In this document: piece by piece, positions 40,058-48,694 of the stretch | Layout: every line of letters starts with the position of its first letter | Numbering within the stretch: the stretch's first letter is position 1 | Source of the DNA: Thermoleophilia bacterium | GTDB lineage: Bacteria; Actinomycetota; Thermoleophilia; Gaiellales; Gaiellaceae | Direction: 5' to 3' | Length of the DNA: 62,881 nucleotides | NCBI GenBank assembly: GCA_025929895.1 | Contig: JAICPI010000007.1 | Span: 1 to 62,881 of the forward strand | Notes under the pieces: model-generated | The model's database searches: none | The model's input: only the letters and a program-made list of their open reading frames with translations | Told to the model about the DNA's origin: nothing | Program-made: the position numbers and the translations under genes

Positions 40058-41680
40058 TCAGGCGGCCGCTTCGGCAGCTTCCGTCGAGCGGGCGTATTCG
40101 CGTTCGACGGCCTCGGGAGTGACGAGGCCGAGCTCGACGTCGCGGCGGATCGCTTCGAACGACCGCTCCTCCACCGGCCCGAACCCGCCGCCGCCGCCGA
40201 GCTGCAGCTCGACGACGTCGCCGGGCTGAAGGTGGATCGGCGGAAACTCGCGGAGCTCGTCGCCGTTCAGGAGCGCCCTCCCGCTGCGGCCGGGGGCGCC
40301 TCCGTCGAGGCCTTGGGGCTGCGTCGTGATGCGATCGGGCGTGAGGTTGAAGACCATCGGGCGAGTCCCGACGTGCTCGAACACGATCACCTGCCCGACG
40401 CCGCCACGATGCCGCCCGGGGCCGCCGCTGTCGGGCCACAGCTCCTTCCGGTGGAACAGAACCGGTGCGTCCGTCTCGAGGATCTCGCACGGGGTGATGG
40501 TGCTGTTCTCGGGATACGACACCGGCACCATCCCGTCGAGGGTCGGCATCCCGCCGCGGCCACCGTGCGGCAGCATGTCGACGAGGTAGGTGCCGCGGTC
40601 GGGCTCGTGCCCCATCAGCACGAGCGGCCAGATGCCGCCGCCGCTCGCCTGGACGTTCTCGCCGAAGATCGGCCAGAGCGCGCCGAAGAGGACCTGGTTG
40701 ATGTTGTTCGTCGTCTTCGCCCGGGCCTTGACCGGCGCCGGGAATGTCGCGTTGAGAATGCTCCCTTCAGGTGCGCTGACGTGGATCGGGCGGAAGAGAC
40801 CCTCGTTGTTCGGGGTCTCCGGCGCGAGCGCGCACTTGAACGGATACATCGACGTTGCATACGTGCTGTTGTAAGCCGAGTTGATCGCGGCGTCCTGGCG
40901 CTGCGGCGAGCTTCCCGAGTAGTCGATGTAGACGTCGCTGCCGCGGACGTCGACGGTGACGTGAAGGTGCGCCTGCTCGATGTAACCGTCGATGTCGAGC
41001 CCGTACTCGTAACGGCCGTCCGGTAGCGCCTCGATCCGCGCTCGCATGAGCTCCTCGGATCGATCGAGGATCTCATCCGCGAGCGACGCGAAGTCGAAGT
41101 CGTAGTCGTCGAGAAACGCGGTGATGCGCTCGGCGCCGATCTTCGCTGCGCCGGCCATCGCCCTCAAGTCGCCGAGCAGCAGGTTCGGCACCCGGCAGTT
41201 CGCGCCCATGATCGAGAAGGCGAGCTCGTTCTCCTGGCCGGCCTCGTACAGCTTGAAGGGCGGCATGCAGAGGCCCTCGGAGAAGACGTCGTGGCTCTCG
41301 ATCTCCGCCGGGTGACCACCGACGTCGGACATGTGGGAGACGGTCCCAAGGAAGGCGACCACCTCGTCGCGCCAGAAGACGGGGCGGAGGAGGATGTAGT
41401 CCGGCAGGTGGCCCGTTCCGATCCAGGGGTCGTTCGTCGCCAGCACGTCGCCATCCCGGAGCGTCTCGATCGGGAACCGGTCGAGCAGCACCTTCGCCGT
41501 TCGGGGATAGACCTTGGTGAACGTCGCCGTGCTCCAGCTCGACTGACAGAGGGAGCGGGCGTTCGCGTCGGTGAGGATGCACGCGAAGTCGCGTCCTTCG
41601 CTCAGGATCGTCGAGAAGGTCGTCCGGACGATGATCTGGTCGACCTCGTCCATGACGGTGATCAGGCGCTGCCAGAGCAA
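40058..41680 (-). CDS. hyuB: Hydantoinase/oxoprolinase B subunit (first copy)
   Basis: The 540-residue product follows the HyuB pattern: LWQRLITVMDEVDQIIVRTTFSTILSEGRDF, GDVLATNDPWIGTGHLPD, VSHMSDVGGHPAEIE, NATFPAPVKARAKTTNNINQVLFGAL, and DMLPHGGRGGMP. The B subunit carries the metal-binding hydrolase core. Compared with the second copy (41823) the TTG start at 41680 is about seven residues late; a CTG at 41722 preceded by GAGGAGG would restore them. It heads the operon with the epimerase and SDR genes. Confidence 0.92.
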   Translation of the reverse strand: MLWQRLITVMDEVDQIIVRTTFSTILSEGRDFACILTDANARSLCQSSWSTATFTKVYPRTAKVLLDRFPIETLRDGDVLATNDPWIGTGHLPDYILLRPVFWRDEVVAFLGTVSHMSDVGGHPAEIESHDVFSEGLCMPPFKLYEAGQENELAFSIMGANCRVPNLLLGDLRAMAGAAKIGAERITAFLDDYDFDFASLADEILDRSEELMRARIEALPDGRYEYGLDIDGYIEQAHLHVTVDVRGSDVYIDYSGSSPQRQDAAINSAYNSTYATSMYPFKCALAPETPNNEGLFRPIHVSAPEGSILNATFPAPVKARAKTTNNINQVLFGALWPIFGENVQASGGGIWPLVLMGHEPDRGTYLVDMLPHGGRGGMPTLDGMVPVSYPENSTITPCEILETDAPVLFHRKELWPDSGGPGRHRGGVGQVIVFEHVGTRPMVFNLTPDRITTQPQGLDGGAPGRSGRALLNGDELREFPPIHLQPGDVVELQLGGGGGFGPVEERSFEAIRRDVELGLVTPEAVEREYARSTEAAEAAA

Positions 41681-41774
41681 GTCGAGCGTGATCGGGTCGA
41701 ATGCGGACGTGCGGCGGCCCAGCGGAACCTCCTCTCGGATCGGGCGCCTAGGCTATCGCGGCTGCGTGCGTATC

Positions 41775-41787
41775 GTCAACTGTTGAC
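41775..41787. promoter_or_regulatory. Island operator, site 2: GTCAACTGTTGAC
   Basis: A perfect palindrome lying between the two divergent hyuB genes, 35 bp before the plus-strand start at 41823 and 52-94 bp before the minus-strand starts. One bound regulator could control both transcription units. The right flank continues AG, as in sites 1 and 3. Confidence 0.85.
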
Positions 41788-41822
41788 AGCAGCGAGCGAA
41801 AACCGGTACAGCTACGCGGGCG

Positions 41823-43460
41823 ATGGACGGAATCATCCTCGAGATCATGTGGAACCGGCTGATCGCCATCATGAACGAGATCGACGACGCGATCGTCCGC
41901 ACGTCATTCTCGACGATCGTCGGTGAGAGCCGCGACTTTGGCTACATCCTCACGGACGAGCGGGGCCGGTCGCTCTGTCAGTCCACCTTCAGCCCGCCGA
42001 ACTTCTGCGTGGTGCTCCCGAGGACGGCGAAAACGCTCCTCGAGCGGTTCCCGATCGAGACACTTCAAGAAGGCGACGTCCTGGCCACGAACGATCCCTG
42101 GATCGGCACCGGGCACCTGCCGGACTTCGTGATGATCAGCCCGGTCTTCGTGGGCGGCCACGTCGTCGCGTTCGTGGGCAGCATCGCCCACGTCTCCGAC
42201 GTCGGCGGCCACTCGGGCGACATCGAGGCGCTCGACGTCTTCCAGGAGGGGTTGCGCCTGCCGCCCTGCAAGCTCTATCGCGCCCACGCGCCGAACGATG
42301 AGCTCTTCGACCTGATCGCGGCGAACTGCCGGGTGCCCGACCTCGTGGTCGGCGACCTCAACGCGATGATCGGGACGCACTGGATCGGCGCGAAGCGCCT
42401 GCGTGAGTTCCTCGAGGACCACCAGCTGCCCCATCTGAGCGCGCTCGCGCGCGAGGTCCACGGCCGGTCGGAGACGGTGATGCGCCAGCGCATCGACGCC
42501 CTCCCAGACGGCCGCTACGAGTTCGGGCTCGACATCGACGGGTACGAGGAAGTCGTCCACCTGCACGCGACGATCGCGATCCGCGGCTCCGACATCTTCG
42601 TCGACTACGCCGGGAGCTCCGACCAGCGTCCTGACGCGGCGATCAACTGTGTCTACAACACGACGTTCGCATCGACGATGTTCCCGTTCAAGTGCGCGCT
42701 CGTGCCGGAGATCCCGAACAACGAGGGGCTCTTCCGGCCGATCCACGTCAGCGCACCGGAGGGGAGCATCCTGAACGCGACGTTCCCGCATCCGGTCAAG
42801 TCGAGGGCGAAGACGACGAACAACCTCAACCAGGTGATCTTCGGTGCGGTCTGGCGCGTGCTGGGAGAGCATGCGCAGGCGGGGAGCGGCTCGATCTGGC
42901 CGTTCACGCTTCGCGGCGAGGAGGAGGGCTACGGCCGCTTCGTCGTCGACATGCTCCCGCACGGCGGGCGCGGCGCGCTGCCGGAGCTCGACGGCATGCC
43001 GCCCGTCGCATTCCCGCACAACAGCGTCGTGACGCCCTGCGAGATCATGGAGTCGAAGGCGCCGGTGCTCTTCGTGCGGAAGGAGCTACGGATCGACTCG
43101 GCGGGGGCCGGCCGGCGGCGAGGCGGCCTCGGTCAGGTGATCGAGCTCCGCCACGTCGGCCGGAACGAGATGATCCTCAGCCTGATCCCCGACAAGATCG
43201 TGTGCGAGCCACCGGGGCTCGCCGGCGGGGAACCGGGGGTCGTGGGGACCGTGCTGCTCAACGGGCGCGAGCTCGAGCGATTCCCTCCGATCCGGTTCCG
43301 AGCCGGCGACGTGCTCGAGCTTCTGTTGCCGGGCGCCGGCGGATTCGGCCCGCCGTCGGAGCGCGAGCGCGAGCTCGTCGCGCGCGACGTCGCACTTGGG
43401 TACCTGTCGCCGCAGGCGGCCGCCGTGTCGTACCCGCAGGCCGTCACGCCGCGAAGCTGA
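41823..43460 (+). CDS. hyuB: Hydantoinase/oxoprolinase B subunit (second copy)
   Basis: The 545-residue product, starting at ATG 41823 (MDGIILEIMWNRLIAIMNEI), is a paralogue of the hyuB at 40058. They share ATNDPWIGTGHLPD, SDVGGHSGDIEALD, ILNATFPHPVKSRAKTTNNLN and VDMLPHGGRGALP. Both face away from a common operator at 41775. Having two B subunits with one A subunit suggests either two substrates served by one ATPase or a three-part enzyme. It is a single-gene unit whose 3' end overlaps the EamA gene by 17 bp. Confidence 0.93.
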   Translation: MDGIILEIMWNRLIAIMNEIDDAIVRTSFSTIVGESRDFGYILTDERGRSLCQSTFSPPNFCVVLPRTAKTLLERFPIETLQEGDVLATNDPWIGTGHLPDFVMISPVFVGGHVVAFVGSIAHVSDVGGHSGDIEALDVFQEGLRLPPCKLYRAHAPNDELFDLIAANCRVPDLVVGDLNAMIGTHWIGAKRLREFLEDHQLPHLSALAREVHGRSETVMRQRIDALPDGRYEFGLDIDGYEEVVHLHATIAIRGSDIFVDYAGSSDQRPDAAINCVYNTTFASTMFPFKCALVPEIPNNEGLFRPIHVSAPEGSILNATFPHPVKSRAKTTNNLNQVIFGAVWRVLGEHAQAGSGSIWPFTLRGEEEGYGRFVVDMLPHGGRGALPELDGMPPVAFPHNSVVTPCEIMESKAPVLFVRKELRIDSAGAGRRRGGLGQVIELRHVGRNEMILSLIPDKIVCEPPGLAGGEPGVVGTVLLNGRELERFPPIRFRAGDVLELLLPGAGGFGPPSERERELVARDVALGYLSPQAAAVSYPQAVTPRS

Positions 43461-44343
43461 GCACTGCGAGGCCGACGGCGAGGAGCGCGATCCCGGACCA
43501 CTGCAGCCTCGACGGCCGCTCGGCGAACAGGAGGATCCCGCCGATCACGGCGAGTGCGCGGCCGCTCTGCGAGACGAGGCCCACGAGCCACGCCGGCGCG
43601 TCCAGCAACGCATACGCGAAGGCCACGAACGCAAGCGCGTCGACGACTCCGAGCACGAGCAGCAGTGCCACGATCGGCCGGTCCAGACCGCGGAGATCGA
43701 CGCTTCGGGGATCGAACGCGTGCGCGAGGTCGATCTGCCGCCAGGCGAGCACGCCGATGAAGGCAGCGAGAACGACGATCGTGAACGTGCGCTGCGTGAC
43801 GATCGCTTCGAGCGGTCCGAGGTCGCGAACCGGGTCGCGGACGAGCGCGTTGGCGACGGAGCCGAGGACGACCCCGATCACGGCATAGATCGGCCCGGTG
43901 CCGTCGAGTCTCGTCCCCTCCTCGGTCCGCCGGAGCGAGGCCAGCACGACGCCGGTGGCAGTGATGACCACGGCCGCCCACTGGGCGGCCGTCGGCCGCT
44001 CGCCGAGTAGCACGAAGGCGGCGGCGACGGTTCCGGCCCCCGCCGAGCTTCCGATCGGGCTCGTGATCGCGACGGGGCCGAGGCGGAAGCTTTCGATCGC
44101 GGCGAGGTACGCGACGGCCACGAGCGAGCCGGCACAGAAGAGGACGAACGTGGAGCGCCACTCGAGCCTGAGCGAGAAGTCCGTCAGCGCGGCCGCAATT
44201 CCGAGCGGCACGATCGCGAGCACGAGTGTCGCCGAGGTGGCGACGACGGTGCCGATGCGTCGAGCGGCGACCGCGAGGAGCAGCGTGCTGACGCCGAGCG
44301 CGACCGCCGCGAGCGCGCTGAGGACGAGCCCGTCTTCGATCAC
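43444..44343 (-). CDS. EamA/DMT-type transporter
   Basis: A GTG at 44343 starts 299 residues with ten hydrophobic helices in two five-helix halves, the layout of drug/metabolite transporters. Typical marks are ESFRLGPVAITSPIGSSAGAGTVAAAFVLLGERPTAAQW in the first half and SQSGRALAVIGGILLFAERPSRLQW in the second. It may export an intermediate or import the substrate. It is the last gene of the aminotransferase-dehydrogenase-M24 operon. Confidence 0.88.
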   Translation of the reverse strand: MIEDGLVLSALAAVALGVSTLLLAVAARRIGTVVATSATLVLAIVPLGIAAALTDFSLRLEWRSTFVLFCAGSLVAVAYLAAIESFRLGPVAITSPIGSSAGAGTVAAAFVLLGERPTAAQWAAVVITATGVVLASLRRTEEGTRLDGTGPIYAVIGVVLGSVANALVRDPVRDLGPLEAIVTQRTFTIVVLAAFIGVLAWRQIDLAHAFDPRSVDLRGLDRPIVALLLVLGVVDALAFVAFAYALLDAPAWLVGLVSQSGRALAVIGGILLFAERPSRLQWSGIALLAVGLAVLSFAA

Positions 44344-44380
44344 GCGCTACCGCGGACCGCGGGGAGGCAGGACGCTCACG

Positions 44381-45514
44381 TCAGCGCTCGAGGACGACCC
44401 AGTCCTCCTGCTCGTAGGTGAGCCGGCGGCCGCCCTCCGTCGTGACCAGGACGTTGTCGCCGACGCTCACGAGCCCCGCGAGCGCGCGCTGCTCTTCGTC
44501 GAGCCGCGCGTCCGGGTGCAGGCTCAGGACCATCCCCTCGCGCAGCTCTCGGTGCTTGCCCGGCACCCACGGCGGTTCGAGCGAGTCGACACCGATCCCG
44601 TGCGCGCTGTAGAGGACGCTCCCCTCGGCGGTCAACCCATGCTTCGCGTGGACACGGTCGCGCGCGACGAGGATCTCCTCGGTCGACGCTCCCGGACGCA
44701 TGACCGTGAGGCACGCGTCGAAGGTCTCGAGGCGCGCCTCCCAGAGCCGCCGGACCGCGGCCGGTGGGTCTCCGAAGCTGTAGCAGCGGCGCAGCTCGAG
44801 CCAGTACCCGGAGGGGCCACCCCACTCGAGGTCGATCACGAACACGTCATCCCGCTCGATCGGCTCGTCGATGCCGTGCGTGAACGCTGTCATGGGCGGA
44901 CGGGAGAACATCGCGATGCCGTCGACGCAGCCCTGCTGGCGGCAGAGTCGGTGCGCTTCGGCGAGGACGTCACGGACGAGCGTCCCCGGGCGCAGCTCCG
45001 CCTCGAGCGCCGTGAACACCGTGCGCAGGATGTGCGACGTCTCCTCGAGGTTGGCGAGCTCCTCGGAGCTCTTGACCGCCCGGAGGTCGTCGAACGCGTC
45101 CGTCGCGTCGACGAGCTCGAGGCCCGGCGCCGCCGCGCGAAACTGCGCGATGTGGGCGGGTGCGGCGAGGTCGTCGAGGCCCACAACGCCCACGGTGCCG
45201 GACGTGCCGAGCACGGACGCGAGCTCCCTTCCAGGCTCCTGCGTCACGACGACGTCCGTCGCCCACGGCCGCTCGGGCTCGACGTGCGTGAAACCGGCCA
45301 GCGGGTCGGCGAGGAACACGCCCTCGTCCTTCGCCGGCACGGCGAGGTAGCCCCAGCCGGCCCACTGATAGACGTCGGCCGCGTACTGGATCCGCCCGCG
45401 GACGAACTCGTCGCCGCGACCGCAGACGACCAGGCCGTCGAACCCGTGCGCGTCGGCGAGCGCCTGCAGCCCGTCTCGCCGCCGCGTCCGTTCGGCGTCG
45501 GACGAGCCGCGCAT
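44381..45514 (-). CDS. Creatinase-like M24 family protein lacking the metal site (copy 1)
   Basis: The ATG at 45514 overlaps the dehydrogenase stop by one base; the product has 377 residues. It has the two-domain M24 (pita-bread) layout with a creatinase N-terminal domain (about 10-150). At the five metal positions of Xaa-Pro peptidases only D228 and H305 remain: the others are E240 (for Asp), H333 in SLHP (for the Glu of TIEP) and G352 in VGDN (for the last Glu). This loss is what is seen in metal-free members such as creatinase. It is therefore likely a small-molecule hydrolase, not a peptidase. A close paralogue is at 52594. Confidence 0.88.
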   Translation of the reverse strand: MRGSSDAERTRRRDGLQALADAHGFDGLVVCGRGDEFVRGRIQYAADVYQWAGWGYLAVPAKDEGVFLADPLAGFTHVEPERPWATDVVVTQEPGRELASVLGTSGTVGVVGLDDLAAPAHIAQFRAAAPGLELVDATDAFDDLRAVKSSEELANLEETSHILRTVFTALEAELRPGTLVRDVLAEAHRLCRQQGCVDGIAMFSRPPMTAFTHGIDEPIERDDVFVIDLEWGGPSGYWLELRRCYSFGDPPAAVRRLWEARLETFDACLTVMRPGASTEEILVARDRVHAKHGLTAEGSVLYSAHGIGVDSLEPPWVPGKHRELREGMVLSLHPDARLDEEQRALAGLVSVGDNVLVTTEGGRRLTYEQEDWVVLER

Positions 45515-46467
45515 CAGCTCGTCGCCGGGAGCCGGCGGGCGGCGTCCTGCAGCTCCAGCACGCGCGACTCGGCGATGGGGATGCCGCCGGTGTGGGGCGT
45601 GAGCACGACGTTGGGGGCCGAGAGCAACGGGCTGTCCGTCGGCAGCGGCTCCATCCAGAAGACGTCGAGGGCGGCTCCGGCGAGCCGGCCGGACTCGAGC
45701 GCGCGGACGAGCGCGTCCTCGTCCACAAGCCTCCCGCGCGCCGTGTTGACGAAGAACGAACCCGACCGCATCAGGCCGAACGCCCCGTCGTCCATCATCC
45801 GCTCCGTCTCCGGCACGAACCGGTTGTGGAGCGAGACGACGTGCGACCCGGCGAGTAGCTCGGGGAACGGCGCGTACGAGACGCCGAGCTCCCGCTCCTC
45901 CTCCGCGGACAGCGGGTTGGGCTTCGTGTAGACGACCTCCGCGCCGAATGCCCGCACGAGCCTCGCGACGTGCTTGCCGATCTGACCGATCCCCACGAGG
46001 CCGACCGTCTTCCCGTAGAGGGCTTCCCAGTGCTCGAGGCCGGTCCAGTTGAACGCGTAGGACTCCTGCGTCGTCACCGCCGGCTCGACGTCGCCGACGA
46101 CGAGGCCTGCCCTCAGCTCGTCGCTGACGCGCGGGAGTCGCTTGAGCAGCACGAGCATCGACATCACGGCGTGCTCGGCGACGCTGAAGAGGGCTGGGGA
46201 GGCGACGCTCTCGACGGAGATGCCGCGCTCCCCGAGCGCGCGCTCGTTGACTTCGCCGGAGCCGAGCTCGATGCGGACGACCCGGCGCAGCCGCGGCGCG
46301 GCGTCGAGGACCGTGGCGTCGATCGTCCCGTCGCGGACGAGGAGCGCGTCGAACGAGGCGACCTCCTCGTCGGCTGCGAGGATCCACCCGGACGGCAGCG
46401 CGTCTCGGAGCGCCGCCAGCTCCGGTTCCGGCAGCTCCTCGACGAGCCCGAGCAGCGCCGCCGTCAC
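45514..46467 (-). CDS. D-2-hydroxyacid dehydrogenase
   Basis: The GTG at 46467 overlaps the aminotransferase stop (GTGA) and gives 317 residues; a GTG at 46479 would add four. The NAD site is GLVGIGQIGKHVARL (about 157-170), followed by FVNTARGRLVDEDAL with the catalytic arginine and LTPHTGG with the catalytic histidine. It reduces a 2-keto acid or oxidises a D-2-hydroxy acid. Next to an aminotransferase this suggests a path from an amino acid or amine through a 2-oxo acid. Confidence 0.88.
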   Translation of the reverse strand: MTAALLGLVEELPEPELAALRDALPSGWILAADEEVASFDALLVRDGTIDATVLDAAPRLRRVVRIELGSGEVNERALGERGISVESVASPALFSVAEHAVMSMLVLLKRLPRVSDELRAGLVVGDVEPAVTTQESYAFNWTGLEHWEALYGKTVGLVGIGQIGKHVARLVRAFGAEVVYTKPNPLSAEEERELGVSYAPFPELLAGSHVVSLHNRFVPETERMMDDGAFGLMRSGSFFVNTARGRLVDEDALVRALESGRLAGAALDVFWMEPLPTDSPLLSAPNVVLTPHTGGIPIAESRVLELQDAARRLPATS

Positions 46468-47675
46468 GCCGCCTGGCACTCGCGGTAGACCGTCGCGAAC
46501 CGCCTGAGCGCCTCCTCGAGCTGGTCGTCCGGCGCGAGGAACGAGATCCGGATGTACCCCTCGGCCTCCGGCCCGTACATCGAGCCGGGGAAGAAGAGAA
46601 CGCCGTGTTCGGTGACGGCGCGCCGGCAGAACTCGAACGACGGGAGCTTGGCGCCCTTCACGTTCGCCCAGAAGTAGAAGGCGCCGCGCGGCATGCTGTA
46701 CGTCACCCCGAGTTCGTCGAAGGTCGCAGCCATCGCGTTCCGCCGTCGCGTGTACTCCTCCATCATCGGCGCGAGGTGCGCCTGCGTCCCCGTCAGGGCG
46801 GCGAGAGCGGCGTACTGGGACGGCGTCGGCGTCGAGATCGAGAGCGAGTGCCTGGGCTCGAGGGCGGCCTGCATGTAGTCCGTCGGCCCGGCCATGTACC
46901 CGACGCGGAAGCCGGTCATCGAGTACGCCTTCGAGAAGCCGTTGATGACGATCGTCCGGTCGAGCATCCCTTCGAGCGACGCGATGCTGACGTGCTCGAA
47001 GTCGTCGTAGACGACTTTCTCGTACAGCTCGTCGGACAGGACGGCGAGGTCGTGGCGGCGGGCGACGTCCGCGATCTCCTCGAGCGTCTCGCGGGTCAAC
47101 GCGGAGGCGGTCGGGTTGCTCGGCGACACGATCGCGAGCAGCTTCGTGCGGTCGCTGATCCGTTTCTCGATCTCCGACGCGAACATCTGGAAGTCGTCCT
47201 CCTCGCGCGTCGGCACCGCCACGGGCGCGCCGCCGGCGAGGACGATGTTCGCCTCGTACGCCATGTAGAACGGCGACGCGAGCAGGACCTCGTCACCGGG
47301 GTCGAGCAACGTCTGCATCACGATCGCCAGCGCCTCCTGCGCGCCGGTCGTCACGATGATCTGCGTCGTAGGGTCGTACTGGAGGCCGTTGTCGACGCGG
47401 AACTTCTCCGCGATCGCCTCGCGCAGGGCCGGGAGGCCGGCCGGGTTGGTGTAGTTCGTGTAGCCGGCGTCGAGCGCATCCTTCGCCGCATCCACGATGT
47501 GGGCCGGCGTCGGGATGTCGGGCTCGCCCCGCCCGAGCGTGATCACGTCGCCGCCGCGGGCCTCCGCGAGCTTGAGCAGCTGGAAGAAGGGGCTCTCGCC
47601 GCCGCCGCGGACGCGCGTCGCGCGCTCCGCGAGCACCGCGCGGGGGCGTGACATCCCGGTATCGGTCGTCGCCAT
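46464..47675 (-). CDS. PLP-dependent class I/II aminotransferase
   Basis: The ATG at 47675 follows a GAGGTGG ribosome site; a GTG at 47684 would add three residues. The 403-residue enzyme has the fold I pattern: GRGEPDIPTP, GYTNYTNPAGLPALREAIA, IVSPSNPTAS, LSDELYEKVVYDD, and the PLP lysine K249 in INGFSKAYSMTGFRVGY. It resembles aspartate/aromatic-type transaminases. It begins a four-gene unit under the palindrome at 47717. Confidence 0.93.
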   Translation of the reverse strand: MATTDTGMSRPRAVLAERATRVRGGGESPFFQLLKLAEARGGDVITLGRGEPDIPTPAHIVDAAKDALDAGYTNYTNPAGLPALREAIAEKFRVDNGLQYDPTTQIIVTTGAQEALAIVMQTLLDPGDEVLLASPFYMAYEANIVLAGGAPVAVPTREEDDFQMFASEIEKRISDRTKLLAIVSPSNPTASALTRETLEEIADVARRHDLAVLSDELYEKVVYDDFEHVSIASLEGMLDRTIVINGFSKAYSMTGFRVGYMAGPTDYMQAALEPRHSLSISTPTPSQYAALAALTGTQAHLAPMMEEYTRRRNAMAATFDELGVTYSMPRGAFYFWANVKGAKLPSFEFCRRAVTEHGVLFFPGSMYGPEAEGYIRISFLAPDDQLEEALRRFATVYRECQAA

Positions 47676-47716
47676 CGGTTCCACCTCGTTGTCGGCCGTT
47701 TCAGTCGACGCAGACC

Positions 47717-47729
47717 GTCAACTGTTGAC
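47717..47729. promoter_or_regulatory. Island operator, site 3: GTCAACTGTTGAC
   Basis: A perfect palindrome 41 bp upstream of the aminotransferase start on the minus strand, followed by AG as at sites 1 and 2. It would control the aminotransferase-dehydrogenase-M24-EamA unit. It lies in the short gap between the DapA-like gene and this operon. Confidence 0.85.
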
Positions 47730-47761
47730 AGAACGAGGCTATCGGCCTGCTCGCGCGCGTG

Positions 47762-48694
47762 TCAAGGAGCGCCGTGAGCGGGGCCGACGCTGCTGCTCGG
47801 GGCGAGGTCGAGTCGAGCCAAGAGGTCGTGCAGGTCCTCCACGCTCGCCGGATCGAGCGCAGCGGTGGGCGCGCGGACGTGCGCGTCGTCGATCAGCCCG
47901 CGCGCGACGTAGACGTGCTTTCGGACCGCGAGGCCGATCGCCTCCTGGAACTCGAAGCGGATCAACGGCAGACAGCGGTCGAACAGCTCGGCCGAGCGGT
48001 CGCGCTCACCGGCCGCGTGTGCGCGGAAGACGTCCACGAGCACCTCGGGGAACGCGAAGCCGGTCATCGTCCCGTTCGCTCCGTGCCGGAGCTCCTCGAG
48101 GAAAAACACACCGCCGAGCCCGCCGAACACCTTGAGCTCGGGGATCTCCTCGCGGACCCGCGAGACCTTGAACGGCGTTGGCGGGTCCTCGAGCTTGATC
48201 GAGCGAACGGCCGGCGCGGCGTCGACGATTCGAGCGATCAGCTCGACCGCGAGCGGGACGCCGCTCGATGCGGGGTGGTCCTGGAGCACGACCTCGAGCG
48301 TGAGACCTTCGGTGCTTCGCGCGAAGTAGTCGACGATCGCTTCGTCGCCCGCGGCGCGTTCCACGCGCGGAGGCGCGATCAGCACCGCATGCGCGCCTGC
48401 GGCCTCCGCCGCGGCGGCGAGCGTTCGCGTTCCGACGACGCTCGGATGCGTGACGCCGACGACGACGCGGCGGCCGCCGGCAGCGGCGACGCTCGCCTCG
48501 ACGATCGCGCGTCGCTCGTCCGGGACGAGCTTCGGCGCTTCGCCGAGGACGCCCAGCACGAGCATCCCCTCGACGCCGCAGCCGGCGAGGAACTCCATCA
48601 GACGCGTGAACGAGCGGACGTCGAGCGTGCCGTCCGCGGCGAACGGGGTCGGGACGACGGTGTAGACGCCGTCGGCGAGCGAGGACGCGCTCAC
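47762..48694 (-). CDS. DapA-like (DHDPS/NAL family) aldolase or lyase
   Basis: The GTG at 48694 overlaps the previous stop (GTGA) and gives 310 residues. The TIM-barrel has the Schiff-base lysine K167 in SIKLEDPP and a start TVVPTPFAADGTLD as in the family. The usual active-site tyrosine (YNVP) is replaced by Q138 in QDHP, and the GTTGE loop by GVLGE. It is therefore unlikely to be lysine-pathway dihydrodipicolinate synthase; a related aldolase on a 2-oxo acid is likelier. It ends the unit starting at 52510. Confidence 0.88.
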   Translation of the reverse strand: MSASSLADGVYTVVPTPFAADGTLDVRSFTRLMEFLAGCGVEGMLVLGVLGEAPKLVPDERRAIVEASVAAAGGRRVVVGVTHPSVVGTRTLAAAAEAAGAHAVLIAPPRVERAAGDEAIVDYFARSTEGLTLEVVLQDHPASSGVPLAVELIARIVDAAPAVRSIKLEDPPTPFKVSRVREEIPELKVFGGLGGVFFLEELRHGANGTMTGFAFPEVLVDVFRAHAAGERDRSAELFDRCLPLIRFEFQEAIGLAVRKHVYVARGLIDDAHVRAPTAALDPASVEDLHDLLARLDLAPSSSVGPAHGAP

